This document shows positions 52,454-61,276 of a DNA stretch of 64,000 bases, one piece after another (positions within the stretch are counted from its first letter, which is position 1; the number at the start of each line of letters is the position of its first letter). Source of the stretch: Desulfatiglans sp. (lineage in GTDB: Bacteria > Desulfobacterota > DSM-4660 > Desulfatiglandales > HGW-15); the NCBI GenBank assembly GCA_012513605.1, contig JAAZBV010000134.1, positions 1-64,000 on the forward strand, given 5' to 3'. A program made the position numbers and the translations under genes. Below the pieces are notes generated by a model, which was not told the DNA's origin, did no database searches, and saw nothing but the letters and a program-made list of their open reading frames with translations.

Positions 52454-53632
52454 ATGCAGAAACGAAAAATAAAGGATGGTATTTTTAAACTTGGTTCCAT
52501 TGACTGGGACAGGAGGTTGTTTGATTCGCTCATCCCTCTGCCGGATGGGACATCATATAATGCATACCTCATTTGCGGAAGTGAAAAGACTGTTCTGATT
52601 GATTCGGTTGACCCTGTAATGTGTGATGAACTTATGGAGCAGCTTTCTGATGTAAAGAAGGTCGATTATATAATCTCACATCATGCAGAGCAGGATCATT
52701 CAGGCTCTATACCTATGGTATTGAAGCGTTACCCTGATGCAAAGGTGATAGCCTCACCCAAGGCAAAGGGTATGCTTATGGATCTGATGCATATAGATGA
52801 AAATGCGTTTGTAACAGTTGAAGATGGAGAGACCATTTCTATTGGGAACAAGAGCCTGAAATTTATACACACCCCCTGGGTACACTGGCCTGAGACCATG
52901 GTGACTTACTTAGTAGAAGATAAAATACTTTTCAGTTGTGATTTTTTTGGTTCACATATCGCTACATCTGATATCTATGTGACAGACCAGTGCCGGGTAC
53001 ATGAGGCAGCAAAAAGATATTTTGCAGAGATCATGATGCCCTTCAGAAACGTGATTGAAAAAAATCTGGAAAAACTCAAGGATTATGACATACAGATGAT
53101 CTGCCCCAGCCACGGCCAGGTTTATGACAAACCTGATTGGATCATGGATGCATATAAGGAGTGGGTAACAGGAGGGCCAAAAAACCTGGTCTCTCTGCCA
53201 TTTATATCCATGCACGGCAGCACGAGGGTAATGATTGAGAGGCTTTTATCAGGGCTTACAGCACAGGGTGTGAGCGTTGAACTCTTTAACCTTGCAGTTA
53301 CCGATATAGGCAAGCTCGCCATGTCTCTTGTGGATGCGGCAACAATAGTTGTTGGTGTGCCCACTGTACTGGCCGGACCTCATCCTGTCGTGGCCTATGC
53401 AACATTTCTTGCAAATGCCATAAGGCCAAGGACAAAATTCCTCTCCATTATCGGTTCATACGGATGGGGCGGTAAGACAGTTGAAACACTTTCAGGCATG
53501 ATCCCCAACCTCAAGGTAGAGGTGGTTGAGCCTGTGCTGGTTAAAGGGCTCCCAAAAGAGGCTGATTTGCTTGCCATTGACAGGCTTGCCCAGGCTATAG
53601 CAGATAAACACAGGGAGATAGGGCTTATTTAG
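52454..53632 (+). CDS. FprA-family A-type flavo-diiron protein (NO/O2 reductase)
   Basis: A 392-residue flavo-diiron protein. The N-terminal metallo-beta-lactamase domain has the diiron ligands HHAEQDHSG (His77, Glu79, Asp81, His82) and a distal PSHG (near residue 217). The C-terminal flavodoxin domain (about 250-390) has SMHGSTRVMIERLLSG for FMN phosphate binding and SYGWGG near 335. Such enzymes reduce NO to N2O or O2 to water in anaerobes, receiving electrons from rubredoxin. GGAGG precedes the start. Its place in this region supports a nitrosative or oxidative defence role, though no palindrome was seen directly upstream. Confidence 0.93.
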   Translation: MQKRKIKDGIFKLGSIDWDRRLFDSLIPLPDGTSYNAYLICGSEKTVLIDSVDPVMCDELMEQLSDVKKVDYIISHHAEQDHSGSIPMVLKRYPDAKVIASPKAKGMLMDLMHIDENAFVTVEDGETISIGNKSLKFIHTPWVHWPETMVTYLVEDKILFSCDFFGSHIATSDIYVTDQCRVHEAAKRYFAEIMMPFRNVIEKNLEKLKDYDIQMICPSHGQVYDKPDWIMDAYKEWVTGGPKNLVSLPFISMHGSTRVMIERLLSGLTAQGVSVELFNLAVTDIGKLAMSLVDAATIVVGVPTVLAGPHPVVAYATFLANAIRPRTKFLSIIGSYGWGGKTVETLSGMIPNLKVEVVEPVLVKGLPKEADLLAIDRLAQAIADKHREIGLI

Positions 53633-53686
53633 GGTTATTCAACCGGTGCCTGTATACAACCTTTTTAAATGAAAGGAGTAAGGAAG

Positions 53687-53944
53687 ATGAATTTTAAAAG
53701 AATAAAAAGAGAAGATTATATTGAGGCAAACAAATCAAAAGGGAATTACATAGAGATATTAAAGAATAAGTGTGCTATCTGTAAAGAGCGGGAATGGACT
53801 TCAGAGATTAAATCTGAAGATGGAGCATCCTTTGACTGTCTTATCGGGTTCGGCTGCAAAGATGGTTCTGCTTTTTTATGTGATGAGTGTTTTAAGAGCC
53901 ATTTTGAAGATCATTCATGGACTTTTGGTTCATTATTTGTATAA
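53687..53944 (+). CDS. Small zinc-ribbon-like protein, unknown
   Basis: An 85-residue protein (MNFKRIKREDY start at 53687 with GAAG/AAGGA site; the ATG at 53669 has none). CAIC near residue 29-32 and CDEC near 67-70, with an extra Cys pair between (DCLIGFGC), suggest a zinc ribbon. No family recognised. It lies 54 bp downstream of the flavo-diiron gene and probably shares its transcript; it is not a rubredoxin, since the CxxCG-type knuckles are absent. Confidence 0.6.
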   Translation: MNFKRIKREDYIEANKSKGNYIEILKNKCAICKEREWTSEIKSEDGASFDCLIGFGCKDGSAFLCDECFKSHFEDHSWTFGSLFV

Positions 53945-54077
53945 AAAAAGTCCAGGTCATTAATCTCGTATCAGTTATTTACCAGTCTGGCTTGGGCGAG
54001 TGGGGAGAGGAGTTTTTTAATTTTTCCAACCACTCTACTGAGCAGGCTGGTTTTAACTGGCCCTTTATTAAAATACC

Positions 54078-54437
54078 ATGCTAAAAAATCTTAAAACCTC
54101 AAATATTATCCTTTACTGCAAAAACTGGGAAACTACGGTTTCATTCTACAGAGATATTCTTTGCCTTCCGGTTAATTTTTCCAATGACTGGTTTTACGAA
54201 TTCATACTATCCCCTTCATCAAGGTTGAGTGTTGCGGATGAAAAACGGGCTTCAATAAAAAGCTGCAAAGGAGAGGGTGTTACAATAACGCTGGAGGTTA
54301 ATGACATTTTATCTGTCCATAAGGATGCTGTTCATAAAGGTATGAACCCTACCGCGGTAAAAAAACATCCCTGGGGGGCAAGTGTATTTTACTCCTATGA
54401 TCCGGAAGGACATCGTATTGAAATCTGGCAGGATTAG
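54078..54437 (+). CDS. Glyoxalase/VOC-family protein
   Basis: A 119-residue single VOC half-barrel pair: SNIILYCKNWETTVSFYRDIL at the N-terminus and FYSYDPEGHRIEIWQD at the C-terminus, the usual metal-ligand-bearing termini (His/Glu). The substrate is unknown. No strong ribosome binding site (the ATG follows AAATACC). It follows the zinc-ribbon gene. Confidence 0.78.
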   Translation: MLKNLKTSNIILYCKNWETTVSFYRDILCLPVNFSNDWFYEFILSPSSRLSVADEKRASIKSCKGEGVTITLEVNDILSVHKDAVHKGMNPTAVKKHPWGASVFYSYDPEGHRIEIWQD

Positions 54438-54481
54438 AAGAAGCAAAAAATTATTTTGTAAATGTTTCACATGAGGAGTAT

Positions 54482-55531
54482 TTGAGCTTGAGAAAATCTG
54501 TTTTGCTAACTTATTTAGCTATCTTATTATCTGTAAACCTCTATTGCCTTGCGGATGAAACTTTCTCAGAGGATACCACATCATCTTCTGTGGATTTAAA
54601 TAACTTTACCCTTTACTGGGAGAACGACTTTTTTTCCGGTACCGACAGGGATTATACTAATGGCATCAAACTAACCTGGAGTTCATCCTTCGATGAGATG
54701 AAAAAGTTAAATATTCCAGCCTGGAGTGATCGGGTCTATAGGATACTGCCCTTTATAAAAGCAAGTGACAGTACCCTTGCTTTCAGCTTCTCAATTGGTC
54801 AGGATATATATACACCACATAATACAGCAAGTACTGAGCTCATTAATGATGACCGCCCCTATGCTGGTTACACATATATTGCAGCGGGTTTTCATTCCCG
54901 CATGGATGTCCAGAAAAATACATGGGAAATTCAATTGGGGATTGTGGGGCCAGCCTCTTATGCGGAGACTATCCAGAATGCTGCACACGACCTTATAGGA
55001 GATGCCCGCGCCAAAGGGTGGAAACATCAACTCAATAATGAGATAACCATTGATGCTATATACGAATCCCAGTGGCGTGCATGGTCAAGCAGATCATATT
55101 TGAATTTCGCTTTTGACCTGATCCCCCATTTGGGAGTTCGTATTGGCACAGTGAATATTTACGTAAATGGCGGAGCAGAACTTCGAATGGGATGGAACTT
55201 GCCCAATGACTTCGGAAGTTGTCCTATTCGTGCCGGTTGTGAAATATCTCCCCCTTTTTCCGTGGATGGAATAAAAAGCAGCAGCCTTCATCTATTCTTT
55301 TCTACTGATGGTAAGATTGTTGCACACGATATTTTTCTCGATGGTAACAATTTCAGGGATAGTCACAGTGTTAAAAAAAGATCACTGGTAGGAGAATTTG
55401 TTTATGGTATCACATGGCAGGTGGAAGAATTCAGGATTACCTATTCCATTATATTTCGAAGTAAACAGTTTGATACCCAGCGTGCCTCAAATCATGATTA
55501 TGGCTCTCTGAATCTATCATACAGTTTTTGA
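54482..55531 (+). CDS. LpxR-family outer-membrane lipid A deacylase-like protein
   Basis: A 349-residue outer-membrane barrel starting at a TTG (54482) eight bases after GAGGAG. Signal peptide about 1-24. The family blocks are FTLYWENDFFSGTDRDYTNGIKLTW, FSIGQDIYTP and DDRPYAGYTYI, which carry the catalytic/metal-site Asp, Asn and Arg residues of LpxR/DUF2219. LpxR removes the 3'-acyloxyacyl group of lipid A in Salmonella; activity here is inferred. It ends in LSYSF, a proper C-terminal Phe signal for BAM. Confidence 0.85.
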   Translation: MSLRKSVLLTYLAILLSVNLYCLADETFSEDTTSSSVDLNNFTLYWENDFFSGTDRDYTNGIKLTWSSSFDEMKKLNIPAWSDRVYRILPFIKASDSTLAFSFSIGQDIYTPHNTASTELINDDRPYAGYTYIAAGFHSRMDVQKNTWEIQLGIVGPASYAETIQNAAHDLIGDARAKGWKHQLNNEITIDAIYESQWRAWSSRSYLNFAFDLIPHLGVRIGTVNIYVNGGAELRMGWNLPNDFGSCPIRAGCEISPPFSVDGIKSSSLHLFFSTDGKIVAHDIFLDGNNFRDSHSVKKRSLVGEFVYGITWQVEEFRITYSIIFRSKQFDTQRASNHDYGSLNLSYSF

Positions 55532-55532
55532 T

Positions 55533-55569
55533 AAAAACCGGGGTCGTAACCGCAAAAGGGTTACGACCC
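55533..55569. terminator. Bidirectional terminator between convergent LpxR and cupin genes
   Basis: GGGTCGTAACC (55541-55551) and GGTTACGACCC (55559-55569) form a perfect 11-bp stem with a 7-base loop. On the minus strand it is followed by CGGTTTTTATC. Confidence 0.75.
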
Positions 55570-55592
55570 ATTACTCATTGTAAACTGCCTGT

Positions 55593-55961
55593 CTATTTTT
55601 TACGCAGCATAGTAAGTATCATCTTAAACCGTTTAGTTGCCCTTAGCGCATGAGGAATATTTGCAGGCATTAAAATAAGTTCTCCATCTTTAACCTTATT
55701 GGGTGCACCGCCTATGATAATCTCGCCTTCACCATCCACCACCTGCACAAGTGCATCAAACGGGGCAGTATGCTCGCTTAATCCCTGACCCTCATCAAAG
55801 GCAAACAGGGTGACAGTACCTGCATCGTTTTCAACCAGTGTACGGCTTACTATTGCATCCTCTCCATATTCTATTAAGTTATCAATATGCGCCGGTTCAC
55901 CGGCCTTTAAACCTGTCTTCTTCTGTGACTTTGTGTCACTATCTATCTGTGTAAGTGTCAT
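55593..55961 (-). CDS. Single-domain cupin protein
   Basis: A 122-residue cupin from ATG 55961 (MTLTQIDSD), with GGAGG five bases upstream; the frame opens at 55973 but without such a site. LSEHTAPFDALVQVVDGEGEIIIGG is cupin motif 1 (the usual G(x)5HxH is reduced to EHTAP) and LILMPANIPHALRA is motif 2 with PHAL. With only part of the metal set conserved, it may bind ligand or metal loosely. It probably shares a transcript with the DUF6448-like gene upstream. Confidence 0.82.
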   Translation of the reverse strand: MTLTQIDSDTKSQKKTGLKAGEPAHIDNLIEYGEDAIVSRTLVENDAGTVTLFAFDEGQGLSEHTAPFDALVQVVDGEGEIIIGGAPNKVKDGELILMPANIPHALRATKRFKMILTMLRKK

Positions 55962-56002
55962 GTATGCCTCCAATTTTGGGTGACTCTCTAAAATCAGTAT
56001 AA

Positions 56003-56638
56003 TTAATGATCATGCTTCCCCTGCTCTTGATTACCTGACTCCTCACCATGGGCATCCTGCTGAGAAATCAGATTATGAACACCTTCAATAAAATGAACAT
56101 ATATAACATAAGCCTTTACATACTCTCTTCCGGCCTCAACACTTTCATTTTTATGTGCTTTTGTTTCCATCAGATGTGTAAAGCGCTCTTTTATAGCTTT
56201 TTCAACTTCATTTCCGACCTTTTCTGCCAGTGTGTCGACGGAACCTGCCTCAAGTGCCTGGTCAGCCTTTAATAAACAGGGCGCAATAGTTCCTGCTGAT
56301 TTGAGCCCCGTGTAAGGAGCGCCTTCTCCTTCCCGATGAAGACGGATAAGCGTTTCAAGAAAATATCTGTCAGCCAGTTTTTTTACTTCAGGATCTTTAT
56401 TTCTAACAGCCTGTACATGATTGAAAACTGCTTTAATTTCCTCTTCATATTCTTTTTTAACCCATTTTAATAATGGTACAACATTACCGTTATTAAGTGC
56501 CTCCATCGCCTCAATCACAACAGGCCCGTCCATTGTATCGCAATGTGCAAAGGCATTGAAATTATTTACAAGCAAAAGTATCGCTGCTATTACCAGTGTA
56601 CTTATCTTTTTATTTTTAAAATAATTTATCGTCTCCAT
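56003..56638 (-). CDS. Exported DUF6448-like helical protein
   Basis: A 211-residue protein with a signal peptide (about 1-32, ending FNAFA) and the mature N-terminus HCDTMDGPVV, which is characteristic of this uncharacterised family. The body is all-helical and charged (KWVKKEYEEEIKAVFNH), and the tail is His-rich (GNQEQGKHDH). A metal-linked periplasmic role is possible but not shown. It precedes the cupin gene. Confidence 0.7.
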   Translation of the reverse strand: METINYFKNKKISTLVIAAILLLVNNFNAFAHCDTMDGPVVIEAMEALNNGNVVPLLKWVKKEYEEEIKAVFNHVQAVRNKDPEVKKLADRYFLETLIRLHREGEGAPYTGLKSAGTIAPCLLKADQALEAGSVDTLAEKVGNEVEKAIKERFTHLMETKAHKNESVEAGREYVKAYVIYVHFIEGVHNLISQQDAHGEESGNQEQGKHDH

Positions 56639-56653
56639 ACCTTATCTCCTTGT

Positions 56654-56848
56654 TTACATATTACACAATGAACGATCATTATGATCCTGATGTATTCTAG
56701 ATAAAATATCTTTTCCTGACAATACTCTATACTCTTGCTGAGGTTTCTGGATACAGTCGGTTGTTATAACTATTTCTTCTTGATATATTTTTTTCCATGA
56801 GTCTTCTCCAAAATAAATTACATTAACTGAAGTTTTTATCAGCATCAT
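56654..56848 (-). CDS. Possible small ORF upstream of the DUF6448-like gene
   Basis: A 64-codon frame (MMLIKTSVNVIYFGEDSWKK) with a weak GCGGAA site. Its start is 24 bp from the palindrome at 56872. No similarity is recognised; it could be a leader or chance frame. Kept at low confidence because it fills the space between the palindrome and the 56638 gene on the right strand. Confidence 0.3.
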   Translation of the reverse strand: MMLIKTSVNVIYFGEDSWKKIYQEEIVITTDCIQKPQQEYRVLSGKDILSRIHQDHNDRSLCNM

Positions 56849-56871
56849 AATATTTCCGCAGATTGAAGTCG

Positions 56872-56885
56872 TTGACTTATGTCAA
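56872..56885. promoter_or_regulatory. CRP/FNR-superfamily palindrome, site 4
   Basis: TTGAC TTAT GTCAA, identical in all 14 bases to the site at 46853. It lies 55 bp upstream of the NapH-like gene (plus) and upstream of the DUF6448-like/cupin genes (minus). Confidence 0.65.
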
Positions 56886-56939
56886 AGACTCAATTTTTTC
56901 CCTGTTATAAAAAGAATGAAATTGGAGAGGTTAAATAAT

Positions 56940-57950
56940 ATGAAAACAGGAAAAATCTATTTTACAGGGATACGAAATCTCATACAGCTCTGCTTCCTGA
57001 TACTCACACTGGCGATCGGTCTGCATTTCTTTATATTTGTGTTTCAGGCTTCTTCCGAAGGTAATATCACTGTATCAAGGCCACCAGGGGTTGAGGCGTT
57101 TTTGCCGATAGGCGGGCTCATGGGCTGGAAGCTTTTTATATTTGAAGGCGTGTGGGATCAAACCCATCCTGCAGCAATGGTGATACTTGGTTTTGCTATA
57201 CTAACCGCGCTTCTTTTCAGAAAATCCTTTTGCGGGTGGATCTGCCCTGTGGGTACAATATCTGAGTGGGTATGGAAAACCGGAGAGTTATTTCTGGGAA
57301 GAAATTTCAGAATACTGCGATTTCTGGATTTTCCTCTGCGGGGTATCAAATACCTGATACTCGGTTTTTTCCTGTTTATAATTCTATCAATGCCGGTGAG
57401 TGAAATAGAGACATTTCTTGAAAGCCCCTACTATAAGATGACAGATGCCAAAATGCTCTTCTTTTTTATCCGCATGAGTATGACTACATTAATTGTCCTC
57501 ATAGCATTACTCGCAGCATCCTTTATTATAAAGAATTTCTGGTGCAGGTATTTATGCCCGTATGGAGGACTGCTCGGGCTTTTTGCATTGATTAGCCCTG
57601 TAAAAGTAAGAAGAGATAAAGACAGATGCATTGGTTGCGGCAAATGTGCAGGGGAATGTCCATACAGCTTGCCTGTAAATATAAAAACAAGCACCTCAAG
57701 CCCGGAATGTAACGGATGCATGGAATGTGTTAATGCATGCCCTGTTGAAAACACCCTGCATATGAAAGGTTTGAAAACTGTAATAACACCATCCAGGTTG
57801 GCAATGATACTCACATTGCTTTTTTTCCTGATTGTATATATTGCTCAGGTTACAGGACACTGGAAAAGTAATGTCAGTGAACATGAATTCAGGATGAGGC
57901 TCCGCTCCATTGATATTCCTGAATATGCACACCCCGGAATTAACAGATAA
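56940..57950 (+). CDS. NapH/NosR-like membrane ferredoxin
   Basis: A 336-residue membrane iron-sulfur protein from ATG 56940 (GAGAGG nine bases upstream; the earlier ATG at 56916 lacks a site). About five helices carry two CxxxCP motifs on the cytoplasmic face, CGWICPVG and CRYLCPYG, typical of NapH/NosR/CcoG-like proteins. Two 4Fe-4S clusters follow: CIGCGKCAGECP and CNGCMECVNACP. It probably passes quinol-derived electrons; the acceptor could be the flavo-diiron or nitrite-handling system, but no nap or nos genes are present. The palindrome at 56872 places it in the same putative regulon as nrfHA. Confidence 0.88.
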   Translation: MKTGKIYFTGIRNLIQLCFLILTLAIGLHFFIFVFQASSEGNITVSRPPGVEAFLPIGGLMGWKLFIFEGVWDQTHPAAMVILGFAILTALLFRKSFCGWICPVGTISEWVWKTGELFLGRNFRILRFLDFPLRGIKYLILGFFLFIILSMPVSEIETFLESPYYKMTDAKMLFFFIRMSMTTLIVLIALLAASFIIKNFWCRYLCPYGGLLGLFALISPVKVRRDKDRCIGCGKCAGECPYSLPVNIKTSTSSPECNGCMECVNACPVENTLHMKGLKTVITPSRLAMILTLLFFLIVYIAQVTGHWKSNVSEHEFRMRLRSIDIPEYAHPGINR

Positions 57951-58133
57951 TACAGGGTATTGTTATTTAAATTGCAAAATATTGCTATTTACTCAGCAAT
58001 TGATTATATTAGGCAGACTTTTCAGCCGTAAAATCCTCCAATCTGTATATGTGCCCGCTCAATGGCTTAAAAGCGAATTATTGTCTTACCATCTAAAAAA
58101 TACATACCTTGTAAACATTAAACAGGTTTTAAA

Positions 58134-60161
58134 ATGGAAAAAGAGCAGGGCGCTAAAGAACTGGAACAAAAGATAAAAGAGCTTGAAGGTGTTATTCAGG
58201 CACAGAATCAAAAGGAAATCGAATTGCTTGATGAGATCAGGAAGCTTAACCAGAGCTGTAAGCACTATGATACCATTATGCAGTATACAGATGATTTTAT
58301 TTTGATTTGTGACTGTGATGGTAATGCCCTCGCATATAACAACAGTTACAGGGATGTAATGGAACTTTACTTGAAACAGGATATCAAGCCGGGTATGCAA
58401 CCCTATAAGGCCGGCCCCCCTGAACTGGTAAAGAGATGGGAGATGCTTCGGGAAAAGGTATTAAAGGGTGAAAAACTCAAGGCAGAATCTTCTGCCGTAA
58501 CAGACACAGGAGACTCATTTTTTGAGACCATATTCTGCCCCGTAGAAAATGGTGAAGTGGTAACTGGCTTTATTGAGATCACAAGGAACATAACCGGATA
58601 CAAAAAGAGTGAAACCGCTCTCAGGGAGAGCAATGAATTTAACATAAGCCTGCTTGATAATTCACCAAATGCAATACTGGTATTGAATCCTGATACCTCA
58701 ATCAGGTATGTAAACCGATTTTTTGAAGAGATGACCGGTTATAAATCTTCTGAAGTGATAGGCTATAAAATCCCATATCCCTGGTGGGTTGATGACCCGG
58801 AATATGGCACGCTTGAGGAGAAGAAAAAACAGTTTCCCTTAGGGGTCAAACCAACGGAAAGGCGTTTCAGGAAAAAGAGCGGGGAATATGCCTGGTCAGA
58901 GATAAGCATCACTCCCATATATAAAGATGGCGCCATGAGCTATTCACTTGAGACCATGGTTGACATTACAGACCGTAAAAATGCAGAGGAGGAAAAGCAT
59001 AAGTTAGAGGAAAAACTGCACCGGTCACAGAAGATGGAATCATTGGGCCTTCTGGCAGGAGGTGTTGCTCACGACCTTAATAATGTGCTCTCAGGCATAG
59101 TTAGCTATCCTGAACTGCTTCTTCTGGACCTGCCCCAGGAGAGCAATCTCAGAAAACCTATTATTACCATTATGGAATCAGGTAAGAGGGCGGTTGCAAT
59201 TGTGCAGGACCTTTTAACTATTGCACGCAGTGTGGCAACCCCGAAAAAAACAATAAATCTGAACAGTCTGATAAACGAATATTTCAAATCACCTGAGTTC
59301 AGGCAGATTGAAGCGCATAATCCTGCAATCACATTTAAATATGAACTGGACAACTCCCTTTTGAACATAAACGGATCATACATACACCTGAAAAAAATAG
59401 TGATGAACCTGGTTTCAAACGCCTCTGATGCAATCGAGGAGACAGGATGTGTCAGTATATCCACATCAAACAGGTATCTTGACCGTCCGCTTAAGGGGTA
59501 TGATGATGTGAAGACAGGGGAATATGCTCTGTTAACCGTATCGGATAATGGGACCGGGATATCGCAGGCCGACCTGAACCGAATATTTGAACCCTTCTAT
59601 TCAAAAAAGGTTATGGGCAGAAGCGGCACAGGCCTGGGTCTGGCCGTTGTCTGGAATGTGATGAGGGAGCACGAAGGCTATATCAATGTTACAAGTGATG
59701 GTAATGGCACCTCCTTTGATTTGTATTTCCCAATAACAAGAGGCGTGATATCAGACTCTGATGTTGAAATACCCATGGATTCCCTGCTTGGAAAGGGTGA
59801 AAGAATACTTGTTGTTGATGACATAGAGAGCCAGCGGGAGATCTCCTGCAGTATGCTGGAAAAACTCGGCTACAGAGCACACAGTGCAGCCAGTGGCGAA
59901 GAGGCGGTTGAATACCTTAAAGAAAACTCAGTGGATCTGATCATCCTGGATATGATTATGGACCCCGGATTAAACGGCCGGGAGACCTATGAGAGGATAA
60001 AAAAGATCAACCCCTTACAGAAGGCTGTTATTGTAAGCGGATTTGCTGAAACAGAAGATGTAAAGCAAACCATGAGGCTTGGGGCAGGTCAATTTGTTAA
60101 AAAACCATTTATGCTCCAGGCTATTGGTATGGCCATAAAAGAGGAATTGAAAAAATCCTGA
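58134..60161 (+). CDS. Cytoplasmic hybrid histidine kinase (PAS-PAS-HK-REC)
   Basis: A 675-residue hybrid kinase. It starts with a coiled coil (residues 1-45), a PAS domain (about 46-165, DDFILICDCDGNALAYNNS), and a second PAS (about 170-290) with ITDRKNAEEEK. The H-box is GLLAGGVAHDLNNVLSGIV near residue 306. The ATPase has NLVSNASDAIEE, DNGTGI and GRSGTGLGLAVVWNVM. The C-terminal receiver (about 556-670) has VVDDIES, ILDMIMDPG and VKKPF. No membrane helix. No adjacent partner is visible. The weak AACAGG site and ATG at 58134 define the start. Confidence 0.9.
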   Translation: MEKEQGAKELEQKIKELEGVIQAQNQKEIELLDEIRKLNQSCKHYDTIMQYTDDFILICDCDGNALAYNNSYRDVMELYLKQDIKPGMQPYKAGPPELVKRWEMLREKVLKGEKLKAESSAVTDTGDSFFETIFCPVENGEVVTGFIEITRNITGYKKSETALRESNEFNISLLDNSPNAILVLNPDTSIRYVNRFFEEMTGYKSSEVIGYKIPYPWWVDDPEYGTLEEKKKQFPLGVKPTERRFRKKSGEYAWSEISITPIYKDGAMSYSLETMVDITDRKNAEEEKHKLEEKLHRSQKMESLGLLAGGVAHDLNNVLSGIVSYPELLLLDLPQESNLRKPIITIMESGKRAVAIVQDLLTIARSVATPKKTINLNSLINEYFKSPEFRQIEAHNPAITFKYELDNSLLNINGSYIHLKKIVMNLVSNASDAIEETGCVSISTSNRYLDRPLKGYDDVKTGEYALLTVSDNGTGISQADLNRIFEPFYSKKVMGRSGTGLGLAVVWNVMREHEGYINVTSDGNGTSFDLYFPITRGVISDSDVEIPMDSLLGKGERILVVDDIESQREISCSMLEKLGYRAHSAASGEEAVEYLKENSVDLIILDMIMDPGLNGRETYERIKKINPLQKAVIVSGFAETEDVKQTMRLGAGQFVKKPFMLQAIGMAIKEELKKS

Positions 60162-60192
60162 TCACTTTATAGTTTTTTTATAAACAGTCCTG

Positions 60193-61212
60193 TTATTTTT
60201 TTTCTTTCAGCCGTTTAAAGAAATCCCTGCCATAGGTGTCTATCTCATCTACAACGACATCATTGATGCCCGGGGTTAAAGGTACACCGTTAGGAATACA
60301 GGGTATAAAGTTCCCTGCAGGCACATAATCATCACATGCCCTTCTGACCTCTTTGCGCACATCCGCCTCATTCCAGTTTTTAAAATCAAACACCGCGCCA
60401 TCTATCCCGCCCTGAAGCGCCATGCCTCCTTTTACCCTCTTCTGAACATCCTGGATATTATTCTGCGGTATAATCCCCTGCCACACGTCTATACCGAGGT
60501 CTACCATGTCCTCTACAATCGGGGCGCAGACACAGTCGGCATGATGCTGAATGAGCACGCCTCTTGATCTTATGTACCCGTAGATGCGTTCATAATGGGG
60601 CTTTAACATCTTTCGCCATGTCTCAGGCGACATAAAAAGGCTTCGTTTATTGCCCCAGTCATCATGAAAATGGATCATGTCAGGGTTGAGGTTATCGATC
60701 AGCAGTTTTACATATTCTATCTTGTAATCGGCAATCACGGTGAGAAGCTCGGTCATTGCCTCGGGTTCAGCCAGGTAATTCATGAGGGCATCTTCAAACC
60801 CCATAAGGTGGTGGGACATCTCAAAAAGGCCGCCGAAACAGACGCACATGAGGAGCTGGTTCTTGCGGTCAAAGGCCTCTGCACGCGCCTTTGACTCTTC
60901 CCAGCTCTTTACTATTTTTGAGGGCCAGGGCACATTTACATACTTTTCCCATTTGGTTATATCCTTTATTACCTTTGTCTCTTCAGTAATATGCGGGTTA
61001 GCTGCAAAATGGCCCTTTAACCATTTCCAAGATACCCCCCAGCTGTCTTTTACAGTCTCGCCTTCAACCCGCTGAGGAGAAGAGAGCAGTATGGAATCAA
61101 AGAAAAAGCCGTTTGTATAGAGATGTTCATTGCAGAGATACTGAGGGCTATCATTCTTCATGAGCCGCAGATAATTTTCTCTTGGTGTAATCGGGTAATC
61201 GTGTATATTCAT
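60193..61212 (-). CDS. Uroporphyrinogen decarboxylase family protein, second paralog
   Basis: A 339-residue URO-D-superfamily protein similar to that at 10772: FHDDWGNKRSLFMSPETW, IQHHADCVCAPIVEDM, LGIDVWQGIIPQNN and LQGGIDGAVFDFKNW. It has Cys residues after the HHAD motif (DCVCAP) that the 10772 paralog lacks, so a zinc or thiolate site closer to MtaA/MtbA-type methyltransferases is possible. HemE activity is unlikely given the sequence subgroup. It is co-oriented with the split-Soret-like cytochrome gene upstream (65 bp gap), suggesting a shared transcript. Confidence 0.78.
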   Translation of the reverse strand: MNIHDYPITPRENYLRLMKNDSPQYLCNEHLYTNGFFFDSILLSSPQRVEGETVKDSWGVSWKWLKGHFAANPHITEETKVIKDITKWEKYVNVPWPSKIVKSWEESKARAEAFDRKNQLLMCVCFGGLFEMSHHLMGFEDALMNYLAEPEAMTELLTVIADYKIEYVKLLIDNLNPDMIHFHDDWGNKRSLFMSPETWRKMLKPHYERIYGYIRSRGVLIQHHADCVCAPIVEDMVDLGIDVWQGIIPQNNIQDVQKRVKGGMALQGGIDGAVFDFKNWNEADVRKEVRRACDDYVPAGNFIPCIPNGVPLTPGINDVVVDEIDTYGRDFFKRLKEKK

Positions 61213-61276
61213 GGCACTCTCCTTATTCTTTAATGGCTTACTGCTCTCTTATAACCGCTACTTCGTGATATAGATA

